From positions 181,805 to 245,804 of the forward strand of contig NZ_JADNYK010000006.1 in the NCBI RefSeq assembly GCF_017810075.1: a stretch of DNA of 64,000 nt, in the 5' to 3' direction. Under the pieces are notes generated by a model that was given only the letters and a program-made list of their open reading frames with translations, had not been told where the DNA came from and did no database searches. Of this stretch, positions 18,211-26,687 are shown one piece after another; position 1 is the stretch's first letter, and every line of letters starts with the position of its first letter. A program made the translations under genes and the position numbers. Source of the stretch: Pseudozobellia sp. WGM2. Lineage in GTDB: Bacteria; Bacteroidota; Bacteroidia; Flavobacteriales; Flavobacteriaceae.

Positions 18211-18215
18211 ATTTT
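18178..18215 (+). terminator. Rho-independent terminator hairpin, plus strand
   Basis: An A-run plus GGATGGG pairs with CCCGTCC plus a T-run around the loop CGTGCA, followed by TTTTTTTATTTTT. The plus-strand pairing uses a G-U wobble where the minus strand would have an A-C mismatch, so it is better as a plus-strand terminator. No plus-strand protein gene precedes it. Confidence 0.65.
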
Positions 18216-18287
18216 TCGCATTTAGCATTCCATCTTAATATTGTTTAGTTAGTACCATTCTTGAGTCCGCCTTATTGGTTTTCCATA

Positions 18288-18314
18288 CTGGTTAACCAAT
18301 TTGGTTTACCAAAT
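18288..18314. promoter_or_regulatory. Predicted GntR (AusR-like) operator 2, alginate susCD promoter
   Basis: Two adjacent palindromes: TGGTTAACCA, then TTTGGTTTACCAAA. The right palindrome overlaps the minus-strand -7 box TATATTTG (plus coordinates 18310-18317), with a TTTC -33-like element 19 bp upstream (18337-18340). A repressor bound here would block RNA polymerase. The susC start codon is about 325 bp downstream. Confidence 0.8.
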
Positions 18315-18340
18315 ATATACTAATTAAATCTTAATAGAAA
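18310..18340 (-). promoter_or_regulatory. Predicted promoter of alginate susCD
   Basis: On the minus strand, TTTC-N19-TATATTTG fits the Bacteroidota TTTG...TAnnTTTG consensus. The -7 box overlaps operator 2. The resulting leader would be roughly 330-340 nt. Confidence 0.6.
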
Positions 18341-18602
18341 ATTAAATTCAAATAAATTTTAAGGTATTTTTAGCAAATTGAAAATTTTAACATTCTCAAA
18401 CCTCGTAAATTCACAATCAGCTTGCTTAAATCTAAGAAAACAACAGTTCGATACCGAAATTCACCATAATGAGAGCTGTTTCGAAAACGACACAAATATG
18501 TGTAGAAAGTAATAAAGCCTCTTTCCTGCAACAGTTTAAATTTCTCGAAAGGTTTAATCGGCATCCGTCTTACTTAATCAGAACCTATGCTACTTCAAAA
18601 GC

Positions 18603-19370
18603 CTACATATTATATACACCGCCATTAATATCGAGTGTAGCTCCGGTAATAAAGCCATTATACTCAGATGCCAAGTATAAAACAGCCCTTGCCACATCAT
18701 CTGCATTGCCCGCCCGTTGAATTGGAATACCAGAAACAGTCGCAGTAGCAGACTCTTTTGTAGTGTGCGTGTCGTGAAATGAAGTACCTAAAATTAGACC
18801 TGGTGCGACAGCATTCACTCGTATTCCTTCCGAACCCAATTCAGAGGAAAGTGCTCTAGTAAATGTTAATATAGCCCCCTTACTGGTAGAATAGGCAAGC
18901 GAACCTGAATGACCACCTTTTCGCCCAGCGAGCGATGCTAAATTCACAATACTGCTGTTCTCATTTTTTGATAGATGAGTAGAGGCGGCTCTGGTAACAT
19001 ACATCATAGAGGTTAAGTTAATATCCATAACTCTGTGCCAGAATTCCGGTTCTATTTCATTAAGTTTTTTGCGGGCAATAAGTGATCCCGCATTATTGAT
19101 CAAAATATCTAAACCTCCAAACGCATCCACAGCTTGTTGAACTATTGCATTCGCATCTGCTTCTTTAGTTAAATCAGCACTTATAGCAATGGCTTTTTGC
19201 CCTTTGGCGGCAGCGTACTCCGTTAATTGGTTTGCAGTATCTTTACTTGAAAAATAGTGTATGGCTACATTAGCCCCGCTATCAATAAAGTGCTTAGTGA
19301 TAGCTTCGCCAATTCCTTGGGCACCTGCAGTGACAATCACGTTCTTTCCTGATATTTTGTTGTTCATCAA
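18603..19370 (-). CDS. Short-chain dehydrogenase/reductase, second DEH reductase candidate
   Basis: 255-aa classical SDR: VTAGAQGIG cofactor loop, NNAGS, active-site YSTSKGA and RVNAVAPGLILGTSF. Last gene of the operon gluconokinase-like/PL17/KdgF/SDR. The 126-bp gap after kdgF leaves room for a separate start, but no promoter stands out. Its place next to KdgF, which supplies linear DEH, makes it a strong candidate for reducing DEH to 2-keto-3-deoxygluconate. The other SDR (10087-10842) is the alternative. Confidence 0.85.
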   Translation of the reverse strand: MMNNKISGKNVIVTAGAQGIGEAITKHFIDSGANVAIHYFSSKDTANQLTEYAAAKGQKAIAISADLTKEADANAIVQQAVDAFGGLDILINNAGSLIARKKLNEIEPEFWHRVMDINLTSMMYVTRAASTHLSKNENSSIVNLASLAGRKGGHSGSLAYSTSKGAILTFTRALSSELGSEGIRVNAVAPGLILGTSFHDTHTTKESATATVSGIPIQRAGNADDVARAVLYLASEYNGFITGATLDINGGVYNM

Positions 19371-19496
19371 ATACCCTTAACAGTTATTTCTACAGATGAA
19401 TACCTAAATTAATATTCGCTTAATAATATTCTCAGTTTACCTATATTCAAGCTACAGAACAAAAATTGTCCGTCCGGTAATTTACCAGTATTTTAA

Positions 19497-19868
19497 TTAC
19501 TTATCTCCAAAATAAGATACCTCTCCCCCACTTAAAAAGTCTTCTCTCACAGGACTAAAAGTGTCTATTAATATACCTTCTTCCAAACAGACTGCACTGT
19601 GCAATAAATTAGGTTCAATGTATACTCCATCTCCTGCTTCCACGATTTGCTTTACACCATCAATTTCAAATTCAAATTTACCCGCAACACAATAGGTTGC
19701 TTGCGTATGAAAATGCTGGTGTGGCGTGCCCAATGCACCTTTTTCGAATTTCACTTTCACCATCATAATCTGGTTATCATAACCCAAGAATTTTCTGGAT
19801 ACTCCCCCCCCAAGGGCCTCCCATTCCATCTCTTTAGTAATGATGTATTTTTCACTAAATCTATTCAT
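19497..19868 (-). CDS. kdgF: KdgF-like cupin (unsaturated uronate ring opening)
   Basis: 123 aa, a single small cupin. The metal site is visible as TPHQHFHTQ (His50, His52, His54) with a late His in PNLLHSAV (His90), and the tail DTFSPVREDF carries the conserved Asp and Arg of KdgF proteins. KdgF converts 4,5-unsaturated monouronates from alginate or pectin to linear ketoacids, speeding DEH formation. No signal peptide, so cytoplasmic. Located 24 bp downstream of the PL17 gene. Confidence 0.9.
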   Translation of the reverse strand: MNRFSEKYIITKEMEWEALGGGVSRKFLGYDNQIMMVKVKFEKGALGTPHQHFHTQATYCVAGKFEFEIDGVKQIVEAGDGVYIEPNLLHSAVCLEEGILIDTFSPVREDFLSGGEVSYFGDK

Positions 19869-19892
19869 GTTGATCTATTTTATTAAGATTAA

Positions 19893-22127
19893 TTAATTGT
19901 AATAATAAGAACCTACCCATGTATGATTCTTGTTATTGATTTTCAACTTATGGCTTTCTTCTTTTGAACCATTATTGTTTGCTACGATAAATAATTTTGA
20001 TTTATCGTTTACAAGAGTTATTCGAATGGCAGTATAAGCATCAGTATCAACGAGCACCTCTACTTTTTTTATGCTACTATTAGAATTTATGGCCAATTCT
20101 GAAATGGGACTGTAGCTGCCGTGTGCTTCTATTACTGAAGCGAAAAGGGTATTTTTTGTATTTTCTCTTCTTAACAATAAACCCGCATCGCGTCTCAAAT
20201 TGAACTCAGGGTCGTTAGCTCCAATTCTTGTAAAAATTAAATTATCATTAGCATGGGTTACTGAAGTTAGGGTATGAAATTCACCCTCATTTAACCACGA
20301 TAATTTACTGTTATCGTCAGAAGCTTTCGCAGCCCCTTCTACAAATAAATGTTGATAGCCATGGTTATTTCCTAATACATCTAATGATTTAGGTGTTTGA
20401 TACTCAAAATTTGCTTGTATTACCTGACCTTTGAAATAGTAGGGGAAGTCATATTTGTTCACCTTGTTAGAAGTTACCCTCATCAAATCCAACATGTACG
20501 GTTGTTCTAAATCTTCATCTGTTATTAGGGCCATAGTGCGATGCATTTGGGTGCCTGGGTATGCATTCTTTTCTTTCGCACTTGCAATTTTTATGTTCGC
20601 TTTTGAATCATCAAAGAAATACAGTTCGGAATGATATTTACTACCAATTTCAAATTTTCCATCAAAATGAGAAGCCTCGTTTTGCGTAATTGTATTGTGG
20701 GCTATGGTCTGTTTCGCCCATGTTTTATTTTCTTTTAAGTAATTGCCCCCTCCTTTTTGTTCAATATTCACGAATCTAGCAAGACCATAATCTTGAATAA
20801 CTTCTTCTCCTTTTGCATAAAGAGAATATGAGAGCTTGTCATAATGCCCATGGCTTGATCCTTGAGATGCATATTTAAATACAAGTTCAATATCCTTACT
20901 TCTCAAGATAGCAACCCCCCCTTGTTTGCCCTCGGGGCCATCTGATAAATTGATCGATTTTTTTTCAAATGGTTTTGCCTTTCCATTTTTTACCCCCAGC
21001 GCAACCGCTAAACCAGAATCATCGAGCAATACGCTTTCTTGTTCTTGTGCCACGGACAATAAACTTGCATCTTGATTTCCGTAACGATAGGCAATATCTA
21101 CGGCCGTAACCAATTCTCTTGCGTAATATGACATGCCTTTTTGCCCATCATTTAGAGGAAAAAATTCACCATCGGCATCTGTAAGGTTTAGAAGTGCAGT
21201 AACCGATTTTAATAGAACACTATCCTTGAACTTAAATATTTCCAGTTCTGGTTTTACATTTTCAAGCCCCGTGGCAAAGATGAGAAATGGGTACATGGCA
21301 TACCGCTGATAATATGGCCCTTCATTATAATATCCATCAGGAGAAAAGGGTTCCTCTATATTCGCCAAAAAACCGGCTTTTCCATCTTGATTTAAAAACC
21401 CGCCATCATCGTCTTTTGCCTTGGCATCTAGTTTCAAATCTTTTATACCATATAAAGCTCGATCAATTAATTCTTGATCGTTCATTACCAAACCGATCAT
21501 GCCCACCGCTGCATTGCCCCAAGTACTATGGTTATGGACTCTTTGGTAAAATTGCGGACTATCTACAGAAATGTGGTCTGCGAAAGGTTTAAAAAGATTG
21601 TTTTCGAGCGTGTTGCGCTCTTCTTTAGACAGATAGTTATAAATGCAATCGTAAGCCTGACTCATATAAACCAACCAATTGGAATCGTTCAGGCATTGCC
21701 AGAACAACTTACCTCTGGCATAAGACCGTGTTTTAGGGTGCAATGGCAAATCTTTGTACATGGCCTCATACTGAAAAAGCATCTCTTTGATATACTTGGC
21801 GTACTTCTCATCTTGAAGCACTTGATAGAGTACTCCTGCTTTTTGAGCAATCAAAAAGTTTTTTTTATGCTTTTCATGCGTATAACCTCCGGAGTAATCT
21901 TTCGGTATTGGCGTATTTATGCCTTGAGCAATCTCTGCATCTACTTCTTTTTTCTCACGCTCCAATGTAGCATCAAAGAGGGGTATGTTGCCTAATTCCG
22001 CCCTTATGTTTCGAACTCCTTCCTTGGTTAAAATCAAGCTAGGGTGTTCTTGAGAGAGACCATTTACAGATGCAAACAGAGTAACAATCAAAAAAGCGAA
22101 GAAAGAAGTTCTAGAAAATTGTCTCAT
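19893..22127 (-). CDS. Polysaccharide lyase family 17 oligoalginate lyase
   Basis: 744 aa with a signal peptide (TSFFAFLIVTLFASVNG). It has an N-terminal alpha/alpha toroid alginate-lyase domain (about 60-370) and a C-terminal heparinase II/III-like beta-sandwich (about 390-640). Catalytic features of PL17 exo-oligoalginate lyases are visible: HNHSTWGNAA (Asn199/His200), the Tyr-rich YYNEGPYYQRY (about 267-276), His in SQGSSHGHYDKLS (about 425-427) and Tyr in QDYGLAR (447). The enzyme releases unsaturated monouronate from alginate oligomers, probably in the periplasm. Located 30 bp downstream of the gluconokinase-like gene and 24 bp upstream of kdgF. It complements the lipoprotein PL6 encoded at the other end of the locus. 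Confidence 0.93.
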   Translation of the reverse strand: MRQFSRTSFFAFLIVTLFASVNGLSQEHPSLILTKEGVRNIRAELGNIPLFDATLEREKKEVDAEIAQGINTPIPKDYSGGYTHEKHKKNFLIAQKAGVLYQVLQDEKYAKYIKEMLFQYEAMYKDLPLHPKTRSYARGKLFWQCLNDSNWLVYMSQAYDCIYNYLSKEERNTLENNLFKPFADHISVDSPQFYQRVHNHSTWGNAAVGMIGLVMNDQELIDRALYGIKDLKLDAKAKDDDGGFLNQDGKAGFLANIEEPFSPDGYYNEGPYYQRYAMYPFLIFATGLENVKPELEIFKFKDSVLLKSVTALLNLTDADGEFFPLNDGQKGMSYYARELVTAVDIAYRYGNQDASLLSVAQEQESVLLDDSGLAVALGVKNGKAKPFEKKSINLSDGPEGKQGGVAILRSKDIELVFKYASQGSSHGHYDKLSYSLYAKGEEVIQDYGLARFVNIEQKGGGNYLKENKTWAKQTIAHNTITQNEASHFDGKFEIGSKYHSELYFFDDSKANIKIASAKEKNAYPGTQMHRTMALITDEDLEQPYMLDLMRVTSNKVNKYDFPYYFKGQVIQANFEYQTPKSLDVLGNNHGYQHLFVEGAAKASDDNSKLSWLNEGEFHTLTSVTHANDNLIFTRIGANDPEFNLRRDAGLLLRRENTKNTLFASVIEAHGSYSPISELAINSNSSIKKVEVLVDTDAYTAIRITLVNDKSKLFIVANNNGSKEESHKLKINNKNHTWVGSYYYN

Positions 22128-22157
22128 AGTATAGATTAAGTTGTCATGGTCTATAAA

Positions 22158-22655
22158 TCAACCATATTTTCGCGCTAGATACTTTAAAATGGTATCTACC
22201 ATTTCCTGTGGCGTTGAAGATATATCTACGGCAAGGGCTCTTTTAGGTATTTCCAAAACTTGAAAATCAGACTCCAAGGATGATTCGGTCAGTGGTTGAG
22301 TCAGGCCTTTCTCTAAACGCTGATTCACCTCTTCATACGTGCCACGCATAAATACCCAATCAATTTCGTGACCGATATTCTTCGCCAGCAATAGCCGCTG
22401 TTCCTTTTTTAAAATGGAACAAGAAACAACACAGCCCTTTTTATAGAATTCTTTATCGATTAGGTCTGTAATTGCGGTCAACCAATTATTAGAAATGGAA
22501 GCGCTATCTTTTTTAGCTTCGAGCAGTTCTTCTTTGAATAATATATCTGCGTCGAAAAATGGGACCTCTAATCTATTGGCCACCTTTTCACCTATAACAC
22601 TCTTTCCGGTACCACAAACTCCAACTAAAACTACAATATGATTGTTCTTTTTCAT
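22158..22655 (-). CDS. Gluconokinase/shikimate-kinase-like P-loop kinase
   Basis: 165 aa from the ATG at 22655. An in-frame ATG at 22718 is rejected because the upstream 63 bp contain the operator and -7 box. Walker A is GVCGTGKS near the N-terminus, followed by FFDADILF, a CSILKKEQRLLL segment like the CSALKxxYR of GntK, and VFMRGTYEEV. These fit the GntK family, which phosphorylates gluconate at C6. In an alginate operon a uronate-derived acid such as KDG could be the substrate, but no data here support that over gluconate. First gene of the PL17 operon, controlled by operator 3. Confidence 0.8.
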   Translation of the reverse strand: MKKNNHIVVLVGVCGTGKSVIGEKVANRLEVPFFDADILFKEELLEAKKDSASISNNWLTAITDLIDKEFYKKGCVVSCSILKKEQRLLLAKNIGHEIDWVFMRGTYEEVNQRLEKGLTQPLTESSLESDFQVLEIPKRALAVDISSTPQEMVDTILKYLARKYG

Positions 22656-22667
22656 CAAAAATAAAAA

Positions 22668-22694
22668 TTGGTTAACCAATTTGGATAACCAAAT
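22668..22694. promoter_or_regulatory. Predicted GntR (AusR-like) operator 3, divergent control region
   Basis: TTGGTTAACCAATTTGG is followed by ATAACCAAAT, giving two palindromes of the same layout as operator 2. It overlaps a minus-strand -7 box at 22690-22697 and lies 13 bp from the start of the gluconokinase-like gene. It may also influence the plus-strand gene starting at 22747. Confidence 0.8.
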
Positions 22695-22719
22695 ATAATT
22701 ATAATTAATCAATAACAAA
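22690..22719 (-). promoter_or_regulatory. Predicted promoter of the PL17 operon
   Basis: Minus-strand TTTG (22716-22719), an 18-bp spacer and TATATTTG (22690-22697) closely match the Bacteroidota consensus. The -7 box overlaps operator 3. The predicted start near 22683 gives a short leader and supports the ATG at 22655. Confidence 0.7.
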
Positions 22720-22746
22720 AAGTTAACTTCAAAAAACTTTTATTCT

Positions 22747-23712
22747 ATGAGCAAAGACCCTAAGTTATTCTCCCGCAGAGGTTTTATACAAAAATCAGGC
22801 TTGGTGACGGCTGGTATTCCTTTAATGCCCATGGCAAATTCATTGCCACTGGCATCGCCAAATAAAAGTAATTTGAAAGTTCATTTATTCTCAAAACATT
22901 TACAATTTCTAAATTACTTCGACATGTCGGAGGCAGCTGCCGATATGGGCTTCGACGGTTTAGATCTTACTGTGAGACCTCATGGACACGTACAACCCGA
23001 TCAGGTTATCGAAAAACTGCCGAAAGCAGTTGAAGCCATGTTAAATATGGGATTGCAGCCTGACTTACTGACTACAAATATTTTAGACGCTCAAAGAGAT
23101 ACTGATGTAACTCTGTTGCAAACAGCTAGCCAGCTCGGGTTTAAACACTATCGTATGGGCTGGTTCAAATATGAGGAGGAAAAACCCATACCACTACAAA
23201 TCAAAGAATTAACCGATCGGTTCTCTAAACTAGAAAAATTTAATGCTCGGTTAGGGCTTAAAGGTTCGTATCAAAACCATGCAGGAAAATATGTTGGTGC
23301 CCCGATTTGGGACACCTACCAAATTATTAAAGATTTTACCTCGAGGCACATAGGTTCACAATATGATATTAGACATGCTGTAGTCGAAGGAGGTAGCAGT
23401 TGGGAACTCGGTCTAAAACTCATCAAGAATCATATCAATACCATAGCTATTAAAGACTTCAAATGGGGCCAAGTCAACGGTGTTTGGAAACCGATAAATA
23501 CACCACTCGGAGAAGGAATGGTAGATTTCAAGCGGTACTTTACACTTCTAAAAAAATATGGTATTCAAGTGCCTGTCTCCTTACATCTCGAATATGACCT
23601 AGGAGGAGCCGAACACGGTATGTCAAAAATTTCCATTGATAGAAAGGAAATCTTTAAACAAATGAAAAAAGATCTGACTTATTTAAAAATGACTTGGGAA
23701 CAAGCTGGATGA
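22747..23712 (+). CDS. Tat-exported sugar phosphate isomerase/epimerase-like TIM-barrel protein
   Basis: 321 aa. The N-terminus has a twin-arginine signal (SRRGFIQKSGLVTAGI), so export to the periplasm is expected. The rest is an AP-endonuclease-2 / sugar isomerase TIM barrel (DMSEAAADMGFDGLDL; metal-ligand-like Asp and His in QYDIRHAVVEGG; HLEYDLGGAEHG). Family members act on keto sugars and inositols; exact substrate unknown. It is divergent from the PL17 operon with operator 3 between them, so it may be alginate-responsive. A twin-arginine exported isomerase hints at a metal cofactor loaded in the cytoplasm. Confidence 0.8.
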   Translation: MSKDPKLFSRRGFIQKSGLVTAGIPLMPMANSLPLASPNKSNLKVHLFSKHLQFLNYFDMSEAAADMGFDGLDLTVRPHGHVQPDQVIEKLPKAVEAMLNMGLQPDLLTTNILDAQRDTDVTLLQTASQLGFKHYRMGWFKYEEEKPIPLQIKELTDRFSKLEKFNARLGLKGSYQNHAGKYVGAPIWDTYQIIKDFTSRHIGSQYDIRHAVVEGGSSWELGLKLIKNHINTIAIKDFKWGQVNGVWKPINTPLGEGMVDFKRYFTLLKKYGIQVPVSLHLEYDLGGAEHGMSKISIDRKEIFKQMKKDLTYLKMTWEQAG

Positions 23713-23837
23713 TTTACTAAATACGCTCTATTCTATTTTTGATACCGATAAATCCATCTAAAAAATTAAAAACAATTTTGAGTAATTTGGCACAGCTAAC
23801 CAATTATGCCACTTCAGTTTAATAATCTCCATCACTC

Positions 23838-25769
23838 TTGAAAAAGATAGCACTTGTAGTTTCATTCGTCCTATTTATTTTTTGTCAACCTCGAGATGAA
23901 GGTAACCTTATGAACACGGCTATTGAAAGCGATAGCATATCGTATTACTACCAACGCGCAAAAAACAAAGAACTTTCCCTTGAAGATAGAAGTGACGCTA
24001 TACAACATGCGTATTCGAAACTAAACCCTAGAGTTTACGATTCAATCTTCGGTGAAGTGCTCTATTACAAAAACTATATACACTTAAATTTGGGGCAATA
24101 CGATAGTCTTTTAAACAATAGTAATATACTTCTACTGCACAAGACAGAGATCAATAGCTCTACGGTTTTGGCCAAACATTACTATTTACTTGCCTATTAC
24201 TATCAGCAAATCACCCGTGATTACGGCAAAGCCATAGAAAACTACACTGCTTCAAAAAACTATGCCCTGAAATTGAACGACAGTAGCTTAGCAGGCAAAA
24301 ACTTGATGAATATTGGAGTCATACAAAAAAATCAAAACGATTTTTTTGGCAGTAAAGAAACATTGGTAGAGGCCTTGACATTTCTCAAAGAACCCCCATT
24401 AACCACCCACTGCTACAATACTTTGGCCACTAATCATAGAAAACTCTTAAACTATGAAGAAGCTATCGACTGTTATGGCAAGGCTATCTCAGAGGCAAGC
24501 GGCACCGAAGAGAAGTTGCTCTATGAAAATAATCTTGCCGCCACCTATATCGATAATGCACAGTACGATGAGGCCTTATCACTTTTAAATACCATTTCAA
24601 AAAGCTCCGAAAGGTTGAAAAATAAAAAACTTCATGCCCGTATGTTAGACAATCTAGCTTACGCACGGTGGCTTTCAGGGGCACAGGTAAATCAACAAGA
24701 GTTTCTTACACCGGTTCGAATTCGTAAAGAGGAGAATGACCGTCGAGGGCTCTTAGCTAGTTATACTCACCTAGGAGAGTTCTTTAGCAAAACACGACCG
24801 AAAATGGCCAAGACCTATTTCGATTCGGTCATTCAATTATCACGAAAGTTGAAAATTCCCCGAGCAGAGACAGATGCCTTGCAATTTCTGATGCCGCTCG
24901 AACCTACAAATATCAATTTGCGAAATCGCTATGTTTATTTGCAAGACAGCCTGTACGAACAAGAGCTAAAAGTTAAGACCCAGTTTGCAAAATACATTTA
25001 CGACGACCAACTCAAACAAGAATCGATTCAACGTTTACAACGTATTAATTTAGAACATGAACTAGAAGCTACAAAACAGCGAAGCCAGAGCATTCTTTTG
25101 ATTTCCGGTTTGGTCGTCGTCATTCTTGCCGCACTTTTCATCAGCCTCTTTATGGCTCAACGCAGTAAAAGACTAAAGCAGAAGAACCGCACTGCCAAAA
25201 TTGAAGCTGCCTACGAGACTGAAGCTGCCCTTTCAAGAAAGCTTCATGATGATTTTGGAGGAAAACTGAACCACGCCATGGTGTTACTGCAGAACGGAAG
25301 CGATAGGAAAGATGTACTTGATATGGTAGGAGTCCTGTACGACCAAAGTAGAAGGTTCTCTAGGGAAATTAATGATGTAGATACCGGACCAAGCTATAAA
25401 GACAACTTATTCGGCGTGCTTGAAGCCTATTCGAAAAACATCCAACTTTTTGTTACCGGAAGCAAAGAAATAGATTGGACCCGCATATCGCCACTTTCAA
25501 AAAAAACGCTGTATAAAGTACTGCAAGAATTAATGATCAATATGCAAAAGCATAGTGAGGCCACCATGGTCTTTATCGACTTTAACCAAACAAATCAAAG
25601 TTTAAAAGTCGCGTATTCCGATAACGGTGTTGGCACTGCAAAAACACCCATTAAAAATAAAAATGGACTTCTGAATACAGAAAAGCGTATTCATGCCGTA
25701 AAAGGAACCCTTACTTTTGATTCAAACAAAGGTGAAGGTTTCACCGCCAACATTAAGATTCCGAATTAA
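23838..25769 (+). CDS. TPR-containing sensor histidine kinase, lipoprotein-type N-terminus
   Basis: 643 aa, starting at a TTG (23838). This start is supported because it immediately opens a signal sequence (KKIALVVSFVLFIFC) with a possible lipobox Cys16. TPR repeats span about 60-350, a coiled segment follows, and one transmembrane helix lies at about 419-441. The kinase core has the His in SRKLHDDFGGKL (His470) and the ATPase N-box ELMINMQKH (about 564-572) with a DNGVG box. This is the periplasmic-TPR sensor type common in Bacteroidota, partnered with LuxR-type regulators. The response regulator gene follows 12 bp downstream. The signal sensed is unknown. Confidence 0.88.
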   Translation: MKKIALVVSFVLFIFCQPRDEGNLMNTAIESDSISYYYQRAKNKELSLEDRSDAIQHAYSKLNPRVYDSIFGEVLYYKNYIHLNLGQYDSLLNNSNILLLHKTEINSSTVLAKHYYLLAYYYQQITRDYGKAIENYTASKNYALKLNDSSLAGKNLMNIGVIQKNQNDFFGSKETLVEALTFLKEPPLTTHCYNTLATNHRKLLNYEEAIDCYGKAISEASGTEEKLLYENNLAATYIDNAQYDEALSLLNTISKSSERLKNKKLHARMLDNLAYARWLSGAQVNQQEFLTPVRIRKEENDRRGLLASYTHLGEFFSKTRPKMAKTYFDSVIQLSRKLKIPRAETDALQFLMPLEPTNINLRNRYVYLQDSLYEQELKVKTQFAKYIYDDQLKQESIQRLQRINLEHELEATKQRSQSILLISGLVVVILAALFISLFMAQRSKRLKQKNRTAKIEAAYETEAALSRKLHDDFGGKLNHAMVLLQNGSDRKDVLDMVGVLYDQSRRFSREINDVDTGPSYKDNLFGVLEAYSKNIQLFVTGSKEIDWTRISPLSKKTLYKVLQELMINMQKHSEATMVFIDFNQTNQSLKVAYSDNGVGTAKTPIKNKNGLLNTEKRIHAVKGTLTFDSNKGEGFTANIKIPN

Positions 25770-25781
25770 AATAGTGCGGTT

Positions 25782-26450
25782 ATGTTCAAAAAAATTTTGG
25801 TTTCCGAAGATTTTCAAGACACGAACAAGGGTATCGTCAATGCGCTTGAAAGTAGATTGCAAGTTGACTGTATTATACAAGAAGAATTGTATTGCGACAA
25901 TACTTTTAACCGTTTTAAGACCGCAATCGCCGAAGGCACACCCTATGAATTACTGATTACCGACCTATCATTTAAAGAGGGGCCCATTACCCGAAAACTT
26001 ACCTCTGGGCAAGAATTGATCAAAGAGGTTAGACAAATTGATCCCTCCATTAATATAATTGTCAACTCAATGGTAGATGACCCTGTTGAAATAAATACCT
26101 TGTTCACAGAACAAAAAATAAATGGTTACGTATGCAAAGGCCGCAACGGGTTGAATGAATTGATAACCGCTATACATGAGGTTGACCAAAACAGAACTTA
26201 TGTATCTCCGCAAATTAATCTAAAAAAAGCCAATACTGTTTTTGAACTAGATGAGTACGATCTGATAATTTTAAAAGATCTCGCCGACGGCTTTACCAAA
26301 AAAGAAATATCGGAAAAGCTTAAGAAAAAAAATGTCTCTCCTAATAGTGAAAGTACCATTGATAAGAAAGTAAGTCGCTTATTCGATCAGTTTGAAGCAA
26401 GAAACACCCATCACCTTATTGCCAAGCTGATAAAACAAGGTAAAATATGA
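25782..26450 (+). CDS. Response regulator with C-terminal HTH (NarL/LuxR-like)
   Basis: 222 aa. Receiver domain (1-125) with acidic pocket SED (Glu9/Asp10), phosphoacceptor Asp61 in LLITDLSFKEG and a Lys in YVCKGRNG. The C-terminal helix-turn-helix region (about 148-215, DLADGFTKKEISEKL, ESTIDKKVSRLF) is of LuxR type. It forms a two-component system with the upstream TPR histidine kinase. A strong terminator follows at 26586-26645. Target genes cannot be inferred. Confidence 0.87.
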   Translation: MFKKILVSEDFQDTNKGIVNALESRLQVDCIIQEELYCDNTFNRFKTAIAEGTPYELLITDLSFKEGPITRKLTSGQELIKEVRQIDPSINIIVNSMVDDPVEINTLFTEQKINGYVCKGRNGLNELITAIHEVDQNRTYVSPQINLKKANTVFELDEYDLIILKDLADGFTKKEISEKLKKKNVSPNSESTIDKKVSRLFDQFEARNTHHLIAKLIKQGKI

Positions 26451-26585
26451 CCGGCAGTATCTTAATAGGCATTAAATCAAAAACTTCGCCACCTTACGGA
26501 AATCTGTAAAGTATATAAAATTATTGAGTCTAGGTTTGTGATGTGTTAACAAATCGACCATATATCAACTCTACATTGAGAAATT

Positions 26586-26645
26586 AGACCGGCCTGCTAA
26601 CCAATGATTGGGGGATCATTCAATTATGCAGGTTCGGTCTTTTTA
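26586..26645 (+). terminator. Rho-independent terminator after the two-component operon
   Basis: A long stem: AGACCG (26586-26591) pairs with CGGTCT (26635-26640), CCTGC (26593-26597) with GCAGG (26628-26632), and an inner AATGAT with ATCATT. It ends in a T-run. It lies about 135 nt after the response regulator stop. Confidence 0.85.
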
Positions 26646-26687
26646 ATCAAATAGGGTATAGCAGGTCACTCACTAAAACTCAGCTCT

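Noticed and set aside
18370..18564. 64-aa minus-strand ORF upstream of the susC operator
   Set aside because: No recognisable features; it lies in the gap after the SDR gene.
22655..22718. Longer N-terminus for the gluconokinase-like protein
   Set aside because: The extra 21 codons would run through the predicted operator and -7 box; the ATG at 22655 puts the P-loop at the normal distance from the N-terminus.
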